Shown here: positions 39,321-49,182 of the stretch, one piece after another
How positions within the stretch are numbered: the first letter of the stretch is position 1
Layout: each line of letters opens with the position of its first letter
Notes under the pieces: model-generated
Databases searched by the model: none
What the model saw: the letters and a program-made list of their open reading frames with translations, nothing else
Told to the model about the DNA's origin: nothing
Made by a program: the position numbers and the translations under genes
Assembly (NCBI RefSeq): GCF_000236905.1
Contig: NC_016526.1
Coordinates: 124,001 to 188,000, forward strand
Direction of reading: 5' to 3'
DNA: 64,000 nucleotides
Source: Tetrapisispora phaffii CBS 4417
Taxonomy: Eukaryota > Ascomycota > Saccharomycetes > Saccharomycetales > Saccharomycetaceae

Positions 39321-42300
39321 ATGTCGTATGAACGTGTGAATTACGATCCTACTTTCAAACCGGTTCAAGGTATTTATGAGAATAGATTGAGACAATTCAT
39401 TAACAATGGCGGTGATTACAAGGACTTGAATCTACCTAAATTCTATGATTATAAAAGAATCTCCCTGGACAGGAATCATGTGAAGGTTTATTGGTATCAA
39501 GTTCCGTTTGAAAAGAACTCTTCCCCTGTTTCTCCAGATAAGAGACCTCCTTGGTCAGAAGTGATTGGTAATGATAAGGCTGGTAAGATATATTGGCAGG
39601 AAGCCTCGATAAATCAGCCCTTTGGTCCAAGTTGGTCAACTACTTGGTTTAAAGTCGAGTTGCACATTCCAAAGGATTGGATGCTGAACGAAAATGATCA
39701 GTTAGTTTTTGATTGGGATTGTTCCAATGAAGGTGTTGTCATTGACCCAAACACTTTGAATCCAAAGACTGCTTTTTCAGGTGGAGATAGAACTGAATAT
39801 TTGTTGCCTAAGGCTGATGATGGCAAGTACTTCTTCTACGTCGAAACCGGTAATAACGGTATGTTTGGGTGTGGTGAAGGCTCCGATATCAATCCTCCAA
39901 ATGACAATAGATACTTCCACTTGAAAAAAGCTGATATTGTTCTACCAGATTGGGAAGCAAGGGCACTATATATAGATTTTTGGATGGTTTCTGATGCTGC
40001 AAGGGAATTGCCTGGTGACTCTTGGCAAAAACATCAAGCAAGAACTATTTGTAACAAGGTCATGGATATTTTTGATCCTAAAGACAGATCAAGCGTTAAA
40101 AGATGCCGTAATTTATTAAAAAATGAATATTTTGATAAATATGTCGATTCTGCTGACGTCTATAGGCATGGTAACGAAGATATTTTAACAGATGTATACG
40201 GTATGGGTAATTGTCATATTGATACAGCGTGGCTATGGCCTTTTGCTGAAACAAGAAGAAAGATTGTAAGATCTTGGTCTTCCCAATGTACCTTGATGGA
40301 AGAATATCCTGAATATCAATTTGTTGCCTCTCAAGCACAACAATTCAAATGGTTGTTAGAAGACCATCCACGTTTCTTTAAAGAGTGCTTGATTCCAAAA
40401 TTCCAACAAAACCAATTTTTCCCAATTGGTGGTTCTTGGGTCGAAAATGATACCAATATGCCAGGTAGTGAGGCATTGGCAAGACAATTTTTCTTTGGCC
40501 AAAGATTCTTTTTGAAACACTTTGGTTCTAAATCAACAGTATTTTGGCTGCCAGACACATTTGGTTACTCATCTCAAGTTCCACAATTGTGTCAATTATC
40601 AGGGATTGACAAATTTTTAACTCAGAAATTATCTTGGAATAATATTAACAGCTTTCCCCATTCCACATTCAATTGGGCTGGTCTAGATGGTACTCAATTA
40701 TTAACCCACATGCCACCTGGTAATACCTACACAGCAGATTCGCATTTTGGCGATGTGTTAAGAACTGCTAAACAAAATAAAACTTCTGAATATTATGGTT
40801 CTGGCTTAATGTTGTATGGTAAAGGTGATGGTGGTGGTGGTCCAACAAGGGAAATGTTAGAAAAGATGAGACGTATTAGATCTATGAGTAATCGGAACGG
40901 TAACGTTGTGCCAAAACTAGAAGTTGGTAAAACTATTGAAGAATTTTATGACGATATTTTAGCTAGAACTGACAATGGTAAAGATCTGCCAACTTGGAGT
41001 GGTGAATTATATTTTGAATTCCACAGAGGTACATACACTAGTCAAGCCAATACTAAACGTTTAATGAGGTTTTCTGAAATTAAAATCCATGATCTTGAGT
41101 GGATTGCAACCAAAACATCTATGCTATTTCCTGATCAATACATATATCCTGCAAAAGAAATTAACGATTTATGGGAAAATATTTTATTGTGTCAGTTTCA
41201 TGATGTTTTACCAGGTTCTTGTATTGAAATTGTCTACAAACATGAAGCTCTTCCAATGTTGCAAGCCGTCATAGAAAAATGTGCTGATTTGATTATTGAA
41301 GCACTAAAGGTATTAAAAAATAACAGTAAATCGCAAAATATTAAACCTATTAAGACATTAGTTTGGTCAGATAGTGACTCCGCTTTTGTTTCCTCTGTTG
41401 AAGAATCGGCTGTCAAAGTCACTGAAGCTTCCGAATATATTACTTTAAGTAACGAAAAATTAAAGGTAATGATTTCTAAACAGTCAGGATCCATTACTAG
41501 TATTATTGATTTAGATACTGAGGTTGAATATTTGGATTTGAAAAATGGCAGGAATAAACACGGTGCCAATCAATTTGTTATTTTTGACGATAAGCCGTTA
41601 TCATGGCAGGCATGGGATACAGAGTTATACTCGGTTAATCAATATACCTACTTGAATAAAGCAGAAACCGTTGTTATTTCTGAAAATTCGAAAGATAAAG
41701 CTAGTGTTAAAGTCATAATTCCGGTTGAGGAAGGCTGTAAAATCATCACTACTATATCTTTATCCGCCACTTTAAACTCCAATAAAGACGATTCATTCAT
41801 TGACATTCACACCCATGTTGATAACTGGAACGCTAGAAATAAGTTCTTAAAAGTCGAATTTCCAGTTAAGGTTCGCAGTGATTTTGCTTCTTATGAAACT
41901 CAATTTGGTATCACAAGAAGACCAACCCATTATAATACATCTTGGGATGTCGCTAAATTCGAAGTCTGCTCTCATAAGTTTGCTGATTATTCTGAATACA
42001 ATAAGGGTGTTTCTATTTTCAATGACTCTAAGTTTGGTTTTTCAACACATGGTAACTTAATGAGATTATCAATATTACGTTCCCCTAAAGCACCAGATGC
42101 GCATGCTGATATGGGTTCGCATGATATTAGGTACGCTATTTATCCGCATGCTGGTGCTTTAAGTAGCACGACAGTTAGACTAGCCCACGAATTCAATTAT
42201 ATCCATAGGTATGAAGTTCCAGCCACAATCTACGACTCTTTTGATCAAGTCATAAAAATAACTGGTGACAGTAATGTAGTTTTGTCTAATATCAAGAGAG

Positions 42301-42566
42301 GTGAAGACGATGTGGATATTAACTCGAACTATGCTATTGGTCAACACGAAAAAAGAAGTATGATTGTTAGGGTTTATGAATCTCTAGGAGGTGATTCCTC
42401 AGTTGTTTTAAAGACTTCGTTACCTATTAAAAAGGTTGTTAAAGTTGATAACTTGGAAAACGAAATAGAAGTAGTTACCTTTACTTCAAACTCTAAGACT
42501 TCTACCGCCGAAATACCAATTAATTTAAATGCCTTTGAAGTTGCATCATATAAGTTATGTGTATAA
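39321..42566 (+). CDS. AMS1: Vacuolar alpha-mannosidase
   Basis: 1081 residues (S. cerevisiae 1083). A GH38 enzyme: the zinc-site motif GNCHIDTAWLWPF (H299, D301) and the nucleophile D412 in FWLPDTFGYSSQVPQL are intact. It degrades free oligomannosides from glycoproteins. It has no signal peptide; in S. cerevisiae it is delivered to the vacuole by the Cvt pathway through Atg19/Atg34. The N-terminal MSYERVNYDPTFKPVQGIYENRL matches the family start. The first of a run of chr VII-type genes, followed by CDC43 as in S. cerevisiae. Confidence 0.97.
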   Translation: MSYERVNYDPTFKPVQGIYENRLRQFINNGGDYKDLNLPKFYDYKRISLDRNHVKVYWYQVPFEKNSSPVSPDKRPPWSEVIGNDKAGKIYWQEASINQPFGPSWSTTWFKVELHIPKDWMLNENDQLVFDWDCSNEGVVIDPNTLNPKTAFSGGDRTEYLLPKADDGKYFFYVETGNNGMFGCGEGSDINPPNDNRYFHLKKADIVLPDWEARALYIDFWMVSDAARELPGDSWQKHQARTICNKVMDIFDPKDRSSVKRCRNLLKNEYFDKYVDSADVYRHGNEDILTDVYGMGNCHIDTAWLWPFAETRRKIVRSWSSQCTLMEEYPEYQFVASQAQQFKWLLEDHPRFFKECLIPKFQQNQFFPIGGSWVENDTNMPGSEALARQFFFGQRFFLKHFGSKSTVFWLPDTFGYSSQVPQLCQLSGIDKFLTQKLSWNNINSFPHSTFNWAGLDGTQLLTHMPPGNTYTADSHFGDVLRTAKQNKTSEYYGSGLMLYGKGDGGGGPTREMLEKMRRIRSMSNRNGNVVPKLEVGKTIEEFYDDILARTDNGKDLPTWSGELYFEFHRGTYTSQANTKRLMRFSEIKIHDLEWIATKTSMLFPDQYIYPAKEINDLWENILLCQFHDVLPGSCIEIVYKHEALPMLQAVIEKCADLIIEALKVLKNNSKSQNIKPIKTLVWSDSDSAFVSSVEESAVKVTEASEYITLSNEKLKVMISKQSGSITSIIDLDTEVEYLDLKNGRNKHGANQFVIFDDKPLSWQAWDTELYSVNQYTYLNKAETVVISENSKDKASVKVIIPVEEGCKIITTISLSATLNSNKDDSFIDIHTHVDNWNARNKFLKVEFPVKVRSDFASYETQFGITRRPTHYNTSWDVAKFEVCSHKFADYSEYNKGVSIFNDSKFGFSTHGNLMRLSILRSPKAPDAHADMGSHDIRYAIYPHAGALSSTTVRLAHEFNYIHRYEVPATIYDSFDQVIKITGDSNVVLSNIKRGEDDVDINSNYAIGQHEKRSMIVRVYESLGGDSSVVLKTSLPIKKVVKVDNLENEIEVVTFTSNSKTSTAEIPINLNAFEVASYKLCV

Positions 42567-42934
42567 CGAATTTCTATGTTCTTTTTTTATCTTTTAAGTT
42601 TCCTGAGACTAACTGTCTGATTTGGATCGATATTTTATATTTTACTATTTAATTATGTTCTAACACTTATCAATAAATGAAACAACTGTTTCCTTATTGT
42701 TTACAATATGGCATTTTCTTGGGGCAGAAAGCTTATGAGATACGCTATATATGAAATTTGATCATAGAAAATCTAATATCATCGCAATAATTACAATCAT
42801 TGTATATTTAAGATGAGCATAAAAGTATTTTAAGTATAATTGACATTTTACGTATTGTGTTCATAGTCGTACTAGGTATTTTATGAGTGTGTATATTTAT
42901 GTGAAGAAGAGAGTTTAGGATCATATGCGTGACA
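42567..42934. other. AMS1-CDC43 spacer
   Basis: AT-rich 3' end and promoter. Nothing notable was seen. Confidence 0.5.
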
Positions 42935-44011
42935 ATGGTCGAAACTAAGAAACATGTTAAATTTTTACAAAGGCACCTTCTGTTGTTACCTCCAAAAGCT
43001 CAATCGCAGGACCCTAATAAGCTGGGAATAGTATATTATGCAATTGCTGGTTTAGCGTTACTAGATGAGAGTGCTTTATCTGCATACACTAAAAATAAAG
43101 ACTGGATTTATAAACATTATAAAGAATTTGATCCTCCATCGAATTCCAAAAGAATAGCAGGTTTTATTGGCAGTCAACTTTTGTCACTTGATGGACAAGT
43201 AACCATTAATCTATCAAACACGTTATTTGCGCTAATTATCTTAAATATCATTGATGATTGTGATGGTAGAAGCAAAAATATAAATTATGAACATATTCGG
43301 AATTTTGTCTCTCAATGTCAAGTACCCAATGGTCAATTTGTGTCTTCTCTTGATTCCTTCACTGGTTTACCATCTAGAGTTGATTCAACAGACTTGAGGT
43401 ACTGTTATATTGCAGTTGCTATATTGTATTTCACTGGTTGTAGAACTAGAGCAAACTTTGATAAGCATATTCATGTCGAATCACTGCTCGCTTTTGTAAA
43501 ATCTCAAGAATGCATGAACGGTGGGTATGGAGAGTATTTAGAAGCCCATGCAGGGTACACTTCGTGTGCTTTATCTTTATTGAAACTGCTTGGTTGTGAA
43601 GCAGAACTTACAGAATCATTCAGATGGCATACAATTACATGGCTACTGGACAGACAAGTTTCTAATACGGGATGCATGTCTTTACAAGAAGACAATCAGA
43701 ACTATGAACAGGATGACCACGGTGGATTCCAAGGAAGAGAGAATAAATTTGCGGATACATGTTACGTATTCTGGTGTTTAAATTCGCTTAAGATTCTATC
43801 ACCAGATAATTGGAAATCTCTTTGTGAAATCAATATAGCAAAAGAATTTTTAATGGATAAAACACAAGATAAATTACTGGGAGGCTTTAGTAAAACTGAC
43901 GTTGATGATCCAGATATCTACCATACCTACTTGGGGTTAGCATCGTTGGGTCTATTAGATGGTTCATTGAACGGAGAACTGTGCATCCCAACAAAATATC
44001 AACCTCGATAG
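42935..44011 (+). CDS. CDC43: Geranylgeranyltransferase I beta subunit
   Basis: 358 residues (S. cerevisiae 376). Prenyltransferase beta-type alpha-alpha barrel with repeats bearing GG-Y/F motifs (GGYGEYLEAHAGYTSCALSLLKLLG, GGFQGRENKFADTCYVFWCL). Zinc ligands are visible as D and C in FADTCYVF and H in IYHTYLGLASLG. With Ram2 it attaches geranylgeranyl to Cdc42 and Rho1. The frame extends to a GTG six bases upstream; the first ATG at 42935 is chosen. In S. cerevisiae LYS5 separates this gene from PEX14; it is absent here. Confidence 0.94.
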   Translation: MVETKKHVKFLQRHLLLLPPKAQSQDPNKLGIVYYAIAGLALLDESALSAYTKNKDWIYKHYKEFDPPSNSKRIAGFIGSQLLSLDGQVTINLSNTLFALIILNIIDDCDGRSKNINYEHIRNFVSQCQVPNGQFVSSLDSFTGLPSRVDSTDLRYCYIAVAILYFTGCRTRANFDKHIHVESLLAFVKSQECMNGGYGEYLEAHAGYTSCALSLLKLLGCEAELTESFRWHTITWLLDRQVSNTGCMSLQEDNQNYEQDDHGGFQGRENKFADTCYVFWCLNSLKILSPDNWKSLCEINIAKEFLMDKTQDKLLGGFSKTDVDDPDIYHTYLGLASLGLLDGSLNGELCIPTKYQPR

Positions 44012-44371
44012 TTCTCTTGATTTTAACAAAGGTGAGGCAGAACATAAAATCTTCAATATGACTTCAAATGACAGAAGTATTAGTTCAATCATACCTGCTC
44101 AAGTGCTCTTGTCGTCAAAGTTGAAGCTAGAGGAGATAGGCTAATAAACAGAATGTCTTATTATGTGGCGCTACCACTCCTCGCATTGGACTGATACCAA
44201 CGGTCCTGAAATTGGAAATGATATTTAAAGGATCAACTGTTATTAAATGAACAATTTATATAGGAATGTAAATATAGAAAGTAAACATAATATTGAGCTT
44301 GAATTAAACAATAGTTTAAGTAGACCATAGAACTAGCATACTACTTTTACATTGGTGATTTTTTCAAAGAA
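44012..44371. other. CDC43-PEX14 spacer, LYS5 missing
   Basis: 360 bp with no reading frame. The S. cerevisiae gene LYS5 (YGL154C) would be expected here. I see no remnant of it. Confidence 0.6.
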
Positions 44372-45403
44372 ATGGTTGAATCAAGTGAGGTACACAGAGA
44401 TGAGCTGTTGCAATCGTCCGTGAGCTTTTTGAAGGACCCTTCGATAATAAATGCTCCTCTGTCGAAGAAGATTGAATTTTTGAAATCAAAAGGTTTAGAT
44501 GATAAGGAGTTAGAGTTAGTACTCGAATTGGCCAAAAAAAAGGACGAGCCTTCTATTTCGTCCTTTTCTGCTAACAACAGACAGAATAATCGTGATTTGA
44601 GCTACCAAAATGACATGTATGATATATTACCTCCACCGCTTCCAACAAGGGACTGGAGAGACTATTTCATTATGACAACTGCAAGTGCTGGAATTATTTA
44701 CGGTGTATATGAGTTGACTAAAAGGTATGTTCTTCCGAATATATTACCTGAATCTCAAACAAAGCTCGAACAAGATAAGCTTGAAATACAGAAACAGATG
44801 AATAAAGTTGACAAACTTCTTGCAAACATCGAAACAGATATGGTAGAGAAAAAGCAAAAGGAAGAAGAACGGTTTAACATACTGGATAATACTATTCAGC
44901 AATTTCAAAACACATTAGATGACTCTGCAAGAACTCGTCAACGTTTAGAGGATGACTTATCTAACATCAAGTCAGAGATAGATATGATCAAGAACTCTGT
45001 ATCCAATTTCATAAACAAATTTGAAGGAGAACAGAACATGGATGACATTTTAAGGGAAATTGAATCTTTGAAGCAGCTAATTAGAAGTTCAAATGGTAAC
45101 AAGACACTCGCGGAAACTACTGGTTCTAAATACTCTAGTCCAAATGCTCCTGTACCGGGTATTGATGAAATTCCATCTACGTCTGAACTACTAGCCAGGA
45201 TGAACATAAAATCAACTTTGAATTCGAATTCGCAAATTGAAAAAGCATCGCAAATTGAAAACACAGAAAGCCAGATACCAAGTTGGCAAAAACATATGGT
45301 AAATGAAGTAGATGTTTCCAATTTAGAAAGCACTTCATTCGCATTAGAGCAAGATGAAGATCTAACAATGTCAATGCCACAAGGTCAAGACGACCAATAT
45401 TAA
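44372..45403 (+). CDS. PEX14: Peroxisomal docking protein Pex14
   Basis: 343 residues (S. cerevisiae 341). An N-terminal helical domain (about 13-55, ELLQSSVSFLKDPSIINAPLSKKIEFLKSKGL) binds the import receptor Pex5. PPPLPTRDW (87-95) corresponds to the PxxP ligand of the Pex13 SH3 domain. A hydrophobic segment follows (98-113), then a long coiled coil (about 130-220). It is the core of the peroxisomal matrix-protein import pore. The neighbours CDC43 and NUT1 match YGL155W and YGL151W. Confidence 0.95.
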   Translation: MVESSEVHRDELLQSSVSFLKDPSIINAPLSKKIEFLKSKGLDDKELELVLELAKKKDEPSISSFSANNRQNNRDLSYQNDMYDILPPPLPTRDWRDYFIMTTASAGIIYGVYELTKRYVLPNILPESQTKLEQDKLEIQKQMNKVDKLLANIETDMVEKKQKEEERFNILDNTIQQFQNTLDDSARTRQRLEDDLSNIKSEIDMIKNSVSNFINKFEGEQNMDDILREIESLKQLIRSSNGNKTLAETTGSKYSSPNAPVPGIDEIPSTSELLARMNIKSTLNSNSQIEKASQIENTESQIPSWQKHMVNEVDVSNLESTSFALEQDEDLTMSMPQGQDDQY

Positions 45404-45811
45404 ATATTGTCCGGAAAAGTTCAATCTCTTAATGTATATAGCCAGTGGTAGTAAAGCTCGATGAATAAACGTAAGTTAAAACTGTTTGCAAAGGTGACTT
45501 GATTAATCCCAAAGGATCAGAACTATTGACATTGAACTGTTAACTTTAATATTATTATGATATCATTATTAACGACAAAAACCTCTTAGTAAAAACGTTA
45601 ACTATGTGTTTTTGGAAATTTAATGGAGACTGTATATAAAACCTATGTGTAATGATATAAATAACTAATGAAATAACATCAATTATTACTCTGTTGAGGG
45701 AACCATTGTATCCAATTGTAAGGTACGAGTATATGTCATAATTGGTAGTTTAGGCACCAATTTTTTTACTAAAGGTTAAATTGAAAACGGCATAATATCG
45801 ACGGATCGAGA
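45404..45811. other. PEX14-NUT1 spacer
   Basis: AT-rich, probably the NUT1 promoter. Nothing specific was recognised. Confidence 0.5.
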
Positions 45812-48800
45812 ATGCAATCAGATTCACTTTACAAACTGGCTATCAACTGTGCAGAAAGACATATATCTGCTGTTGATTTCGTCAATCTATATAAGGAGTT
45901 TTATAATGAACAATATGGTTCTCAGATTGAAAATGAGGAGAATCCAGAAAAGAGCAGTACTAAAGCACTAGAGACTGCTGAAGTCATTACCACTAATATA
46001 GTCAAGTTATTAAATGGAGGCAATCATTTAGTGTTGGTTGATTATGTTGTTCAAATTTTATTTGTCAATTACAATCCAGAACTTGTTAAATCTACTATGT
46101 CCAAAATATATTCTGTTAATGATGAAAAGATGTTGGTTCATTTTTACTCAAAATCATCATCTTTTTTTGCAAAATTGTCAGATTCATTGATTATTGAAAG
46201 ATTGGTTAAAGATCTTAAAAATTGTATAATTCCAAATATTTTATCTATGGAAGTGAATATCATGACAAATGCACTAGTTGTTAGTGTTGCAAAATTTCTA
46301 CAAGTAATTTTGAGGTTTCTAAGTAGTCCAATTGTTATTGATTCAGCCATTGATAGAAATAATATAAGTTCGTTTTTGAAAAAGTTATCCCAGTCCAATA
46401 AATTATTGCATAAAAAGGTGTCACAAACTATGGATTGTAAAATTATATTCAAGGACACTAAACCTGTGTTTCAAAATCCTGCAACAACTCCATATTCTAC
46501 TTCACCAAGCATCACTTCACCACATTTTATGCAAAGTCCGATCAATTATAGTAAACAGAGTTTATTGATGGAAAATAATGTTAATAAATATAAGGACTCT
46601 AAACTCTTACGCTATTACAAAAATCTTTGGTTAAACAATAAGATACATAAATGGAAAATAATGAGTCCGGATTGCTTGACAAATTATGCTTCAATATGTA
46701 CAGAATTGTTTGTAGATGGTCCATCATCTTCAACTTTAACTGATGAAGTACTAATTGATCTTATAGAAACCTCATTCATTTCATTTGCACAATTTGTTAG
46801 TAATAAACAATATCACCAATCTAATGCATATTTAACTCTTTTAGAAAGAAAATGGGTTATTTATATTTCGAAACAATTACCGTTATTAATTATTGAAAAT
46901 TCATCAGGAAACAAAAACATAATTGATATAGCGATGAACAAAATTGATGACAAAGTTACTAAAGCTATCAAATCATATTATTTAGATAAAAATGATCAAA
47001 AAAATAGAAATGAAGACTTATTTGATGACTCACCTTCCTCTACCTTAGATATCAGACATGAATTTATAAAATCACTTATTGCATTAAAATTTCAAGATTC
47101 AAATGCAGTGAATAAGTATTTATCGGAAGATCAAAGTTTGGATGTGGATAGTCTTCCTGTAAATGATAATTTGACGATTACCAATGCTCAAGAACAACTT
47201 GAAACTATTGTAAATATATATGACTTTATTATTAACTCTTTGGATGTTGTAAGTCCGGATGCATTTGGTGACGGTATTAATGATTCAAATAATCCATTAA
47301 GACAATTGCTTTTAAATTTTGATACAATTGCTCCGACAAAACAAAGAGAACTATCAAATAGTATTTGCGAGATAATAAATGAATCAGTAGAAACAATGAA
47401 TTTTATGAGGCTTGCTACATTATCATCGTTATTGTCGATGAACTATTGTCACAGTCTTACATCCCTTCTTTCTTATGTGGAACCAGGAACTCTATTGAAA
47501 CCATTGGTTACATTCATCGATATCAAATGGGATTCATTTACGAAAAATGTGGACATGAATTCAAACGAATCAGAAAATGCAATAAGTCGTATGGCATTTA
47601 ATTGGGTATCATTGTTTATAGTTACGATTGGAAAAATGTATCATTTGAATATAGAAGACTATATTTCATTAACCCCTGAAAACAAAAGGAGCCATGCTTA
47701 TTCCATACAGCTTTTGTCTGAAATAGTCAATATAAATGATGATTTTACCTTTGAATCCGATCTAGGCAAATCAGTAAGTAAACAAAATGCTGATTTAGAA
47801 GTTCAAAAATGGTTTCAAGCATTGTTTGTTAATGGTGCTCTCTCAGATAATATGACCCAAAACATTGATCCTAAAGAAATTATAAATCTGATACCATTCA
47901 TGTTCAAACAGGTAATCTTAGGTGTTGAATCTGAAATTATTGATGATATCTCGAAAGTAATCGATGGTTTTGCTTTTTTCTTGCATCCAGCTTTGATAGT
48001 TGGTATGATAAAGATTGTATTTTGGTTAGGCAACTATCTAGAAACTCTGAAAGAGAACTCTGTCCCAGAAGTTATATTAGAAAACGTATTGAAATTACTT
48101 AATTGTATTATTTCCCCGGATTCATTAAATGTTGACTCGATGTTATTCCATACAGTTCTGCTGAGATTAAATTCTGTGAAATTAATAAAATCCTCACGTA
48201 ATTTTAAAGTACAATCTCAGTCAAATTATGGGATATATTCATCTGAATCTCAAAGTCCCCCTGTTGTGGAAAGTTTAATTCTTAAATTAACTTATGTTTT
48301 AAATATTTCTCCATTTTATGATATTGATTCCAAAATAACAAGCACTGAAAGTCAATATTCTCAGAAGCAACCTGCATTTGGTAAGTTTTTACTAACTAAT
48401 GAACAACCACTGAATAAAATAATTTCAAACCAAATTAACTCTTTCTGGAGTTTACACAGTAGCACATACTACAATATTGATTATTTGAATATTTTGATAG
48501 AGTTAGTGTCGCCAAAGAAGTTTTTGGAAGATGTTCTTCATACTCTAGGTAATAAATTGACCAATTATGGTGCACCTGGTTCAAGAAAAAAGGATATGAA
48601 TGATGGTTGGGAACAAGTCTATGATTATGTTTTCTATTTCATGGTTCTGTATGATATATCTTCCAGAAGGGAGGCATCAGAAATGATTAATTGGCTTGAG
48701 AACAATGGAAAGGAAAATGTTACTGAAATTGAACAAAAAGTTGAAACGGTACCTGACACAGTCATGAAATTTCAAACTTCTCAAGATGATGACTTTGATG

Positions 48801-49072
48801 TTTTATTTGGAGAAAATGAACAGAGTGTACAAAGTCAAGATGATATGAATGGAGTTGAGCAAGATATTGGAAACACTTTGCCAGTAGATTATACTGTTAT
48901 GGAGAGCAAAGTTCCTGTTCTAAAACACCATAAATTTGGTAGAGTTTTAAAAGATAAAAAGCTAGCATATGATGAAGCTCTGAAACGCAAGGAGATAACA
49001 CCGGAACAACACGAAGTGGCATGTCATTACTATAATAAATATTTAAGTGTTGTGAAGTCAAGTATATTTTAA
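45812..49072 (+). CDS. NUT1: Mediator tail subunit Med5 (Nut1)
   Basis: 1086 residues (S. cerevisiae Nut1, 1132). Mostly helical, without enzymatic motifs, as expected for Med5 of the Mediator tail, which helps transmit activator signals to RNA polymerase II. N-terminal SLYKLAINCAERHISAVDFVNLYKEFYN and the C-terminal VLKHHKFGRVLKDKKLAYDEALKRKEITPEQH are the recognisable parts. Gene order PEX14-NUT1-INO80 is the same as in S. cerevisiae chr VII. It ends only 110 bp from the convergent INO80. Confidence 0.92.
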   Translation: MQSDSLYKLAINCAERHISAVDFVNLYKEFYNEQYGSQIENEENPEKSSTKALETAEVITTNIVKLLNGGNHLVLVDYVVQILFVNYNPELVKSTMSKIYSVNDEKMLVHFYSKSSSFFAKLSDSLIIERLVKDLKNCIIPNILSMEVNIMTNALVVSVAKFLQVILRFLSSPIVIDSAIDRNNISSFLKKLSQSNKLLHKKVSQTMDCKIIFKDTKPVFQNPATTPYSTSPSITSPHFMQSPINYSKQSLLMENNVNKYKDSKLLRYYKNLWLNNKIHKWKIMSPDCLTNYASICTELFVDGPSSSTLTDEVLIDLIETSFISFAQFVSNKQYHQSNAYLTLLERKWVIYISKQLPLLIIENSSGNKNIIDIAMNKIDDKVTKAIKSYYLDKNDQKNRNEDLFDDSPSSTLDIRHEFIKSLIALKFQDSNAVNKYLSEDQSLDVDSLPVNDNLTITNAQEQLETIVNIYDFIINSLDVVSPDAFGDGINDSNNPLRQLLLNFDTIAPTKQRELSNSICEIINESVETMNFMRLATLSSLLSMNYCHSLTSLLSYVEPGTLLKPLVTFIDIKWDSFTKNVDMNSNESENAISRMAFNWVSLFIVTIGKMYHLNIEDYISLTPENKRSHAYSIQLLSEIVNINDDFTFESDLGKSVSKQNADLEVQKWFQALFVNGALSDNMTQNIDPKEIINLIPFMFKQVILGVESEIIDDISKVIDGFAFFLHPALIVGMIKIVFWLGNYLETLKENSVPEVILENVLKLLNCIISPDSLNVDSMLFHTVLLRLNSVKLIKSSRNFKVQSQSNYGIYSSESQSPPVVESLILKLTYVLNISPFYDIDSKITSTESQYSQKQPAFGKFLLTNEQPLNKIISNQINSFWSLHSSTYYNIDYLNILIELVSPKKFLEDVLHTLGNKLTNYGAPGSRKKDMNDGWEQVYDYVFYFMVLYDISSRREASEMINWLENNGKENVTEIEQKVETVPDTVMKFQTSQDDDFDVLFGENEQSVQSQDDMNGVEQDIGNTLPVDYTVMESKVPVLKHHKFGRVLKDKKLAYDEALKRKEITPEQHEVACHYYNKYLSVVKSSIF

Positions 49073-49182
49073 TAACTTATTAATATGATCTATAATTAGA
49101 ATTAAATATTATTTCTTACAAAATATTTTTATTAAATGTCTATATTTAAATGAAAAAAACAATTCATATAAATTATTTGTAA

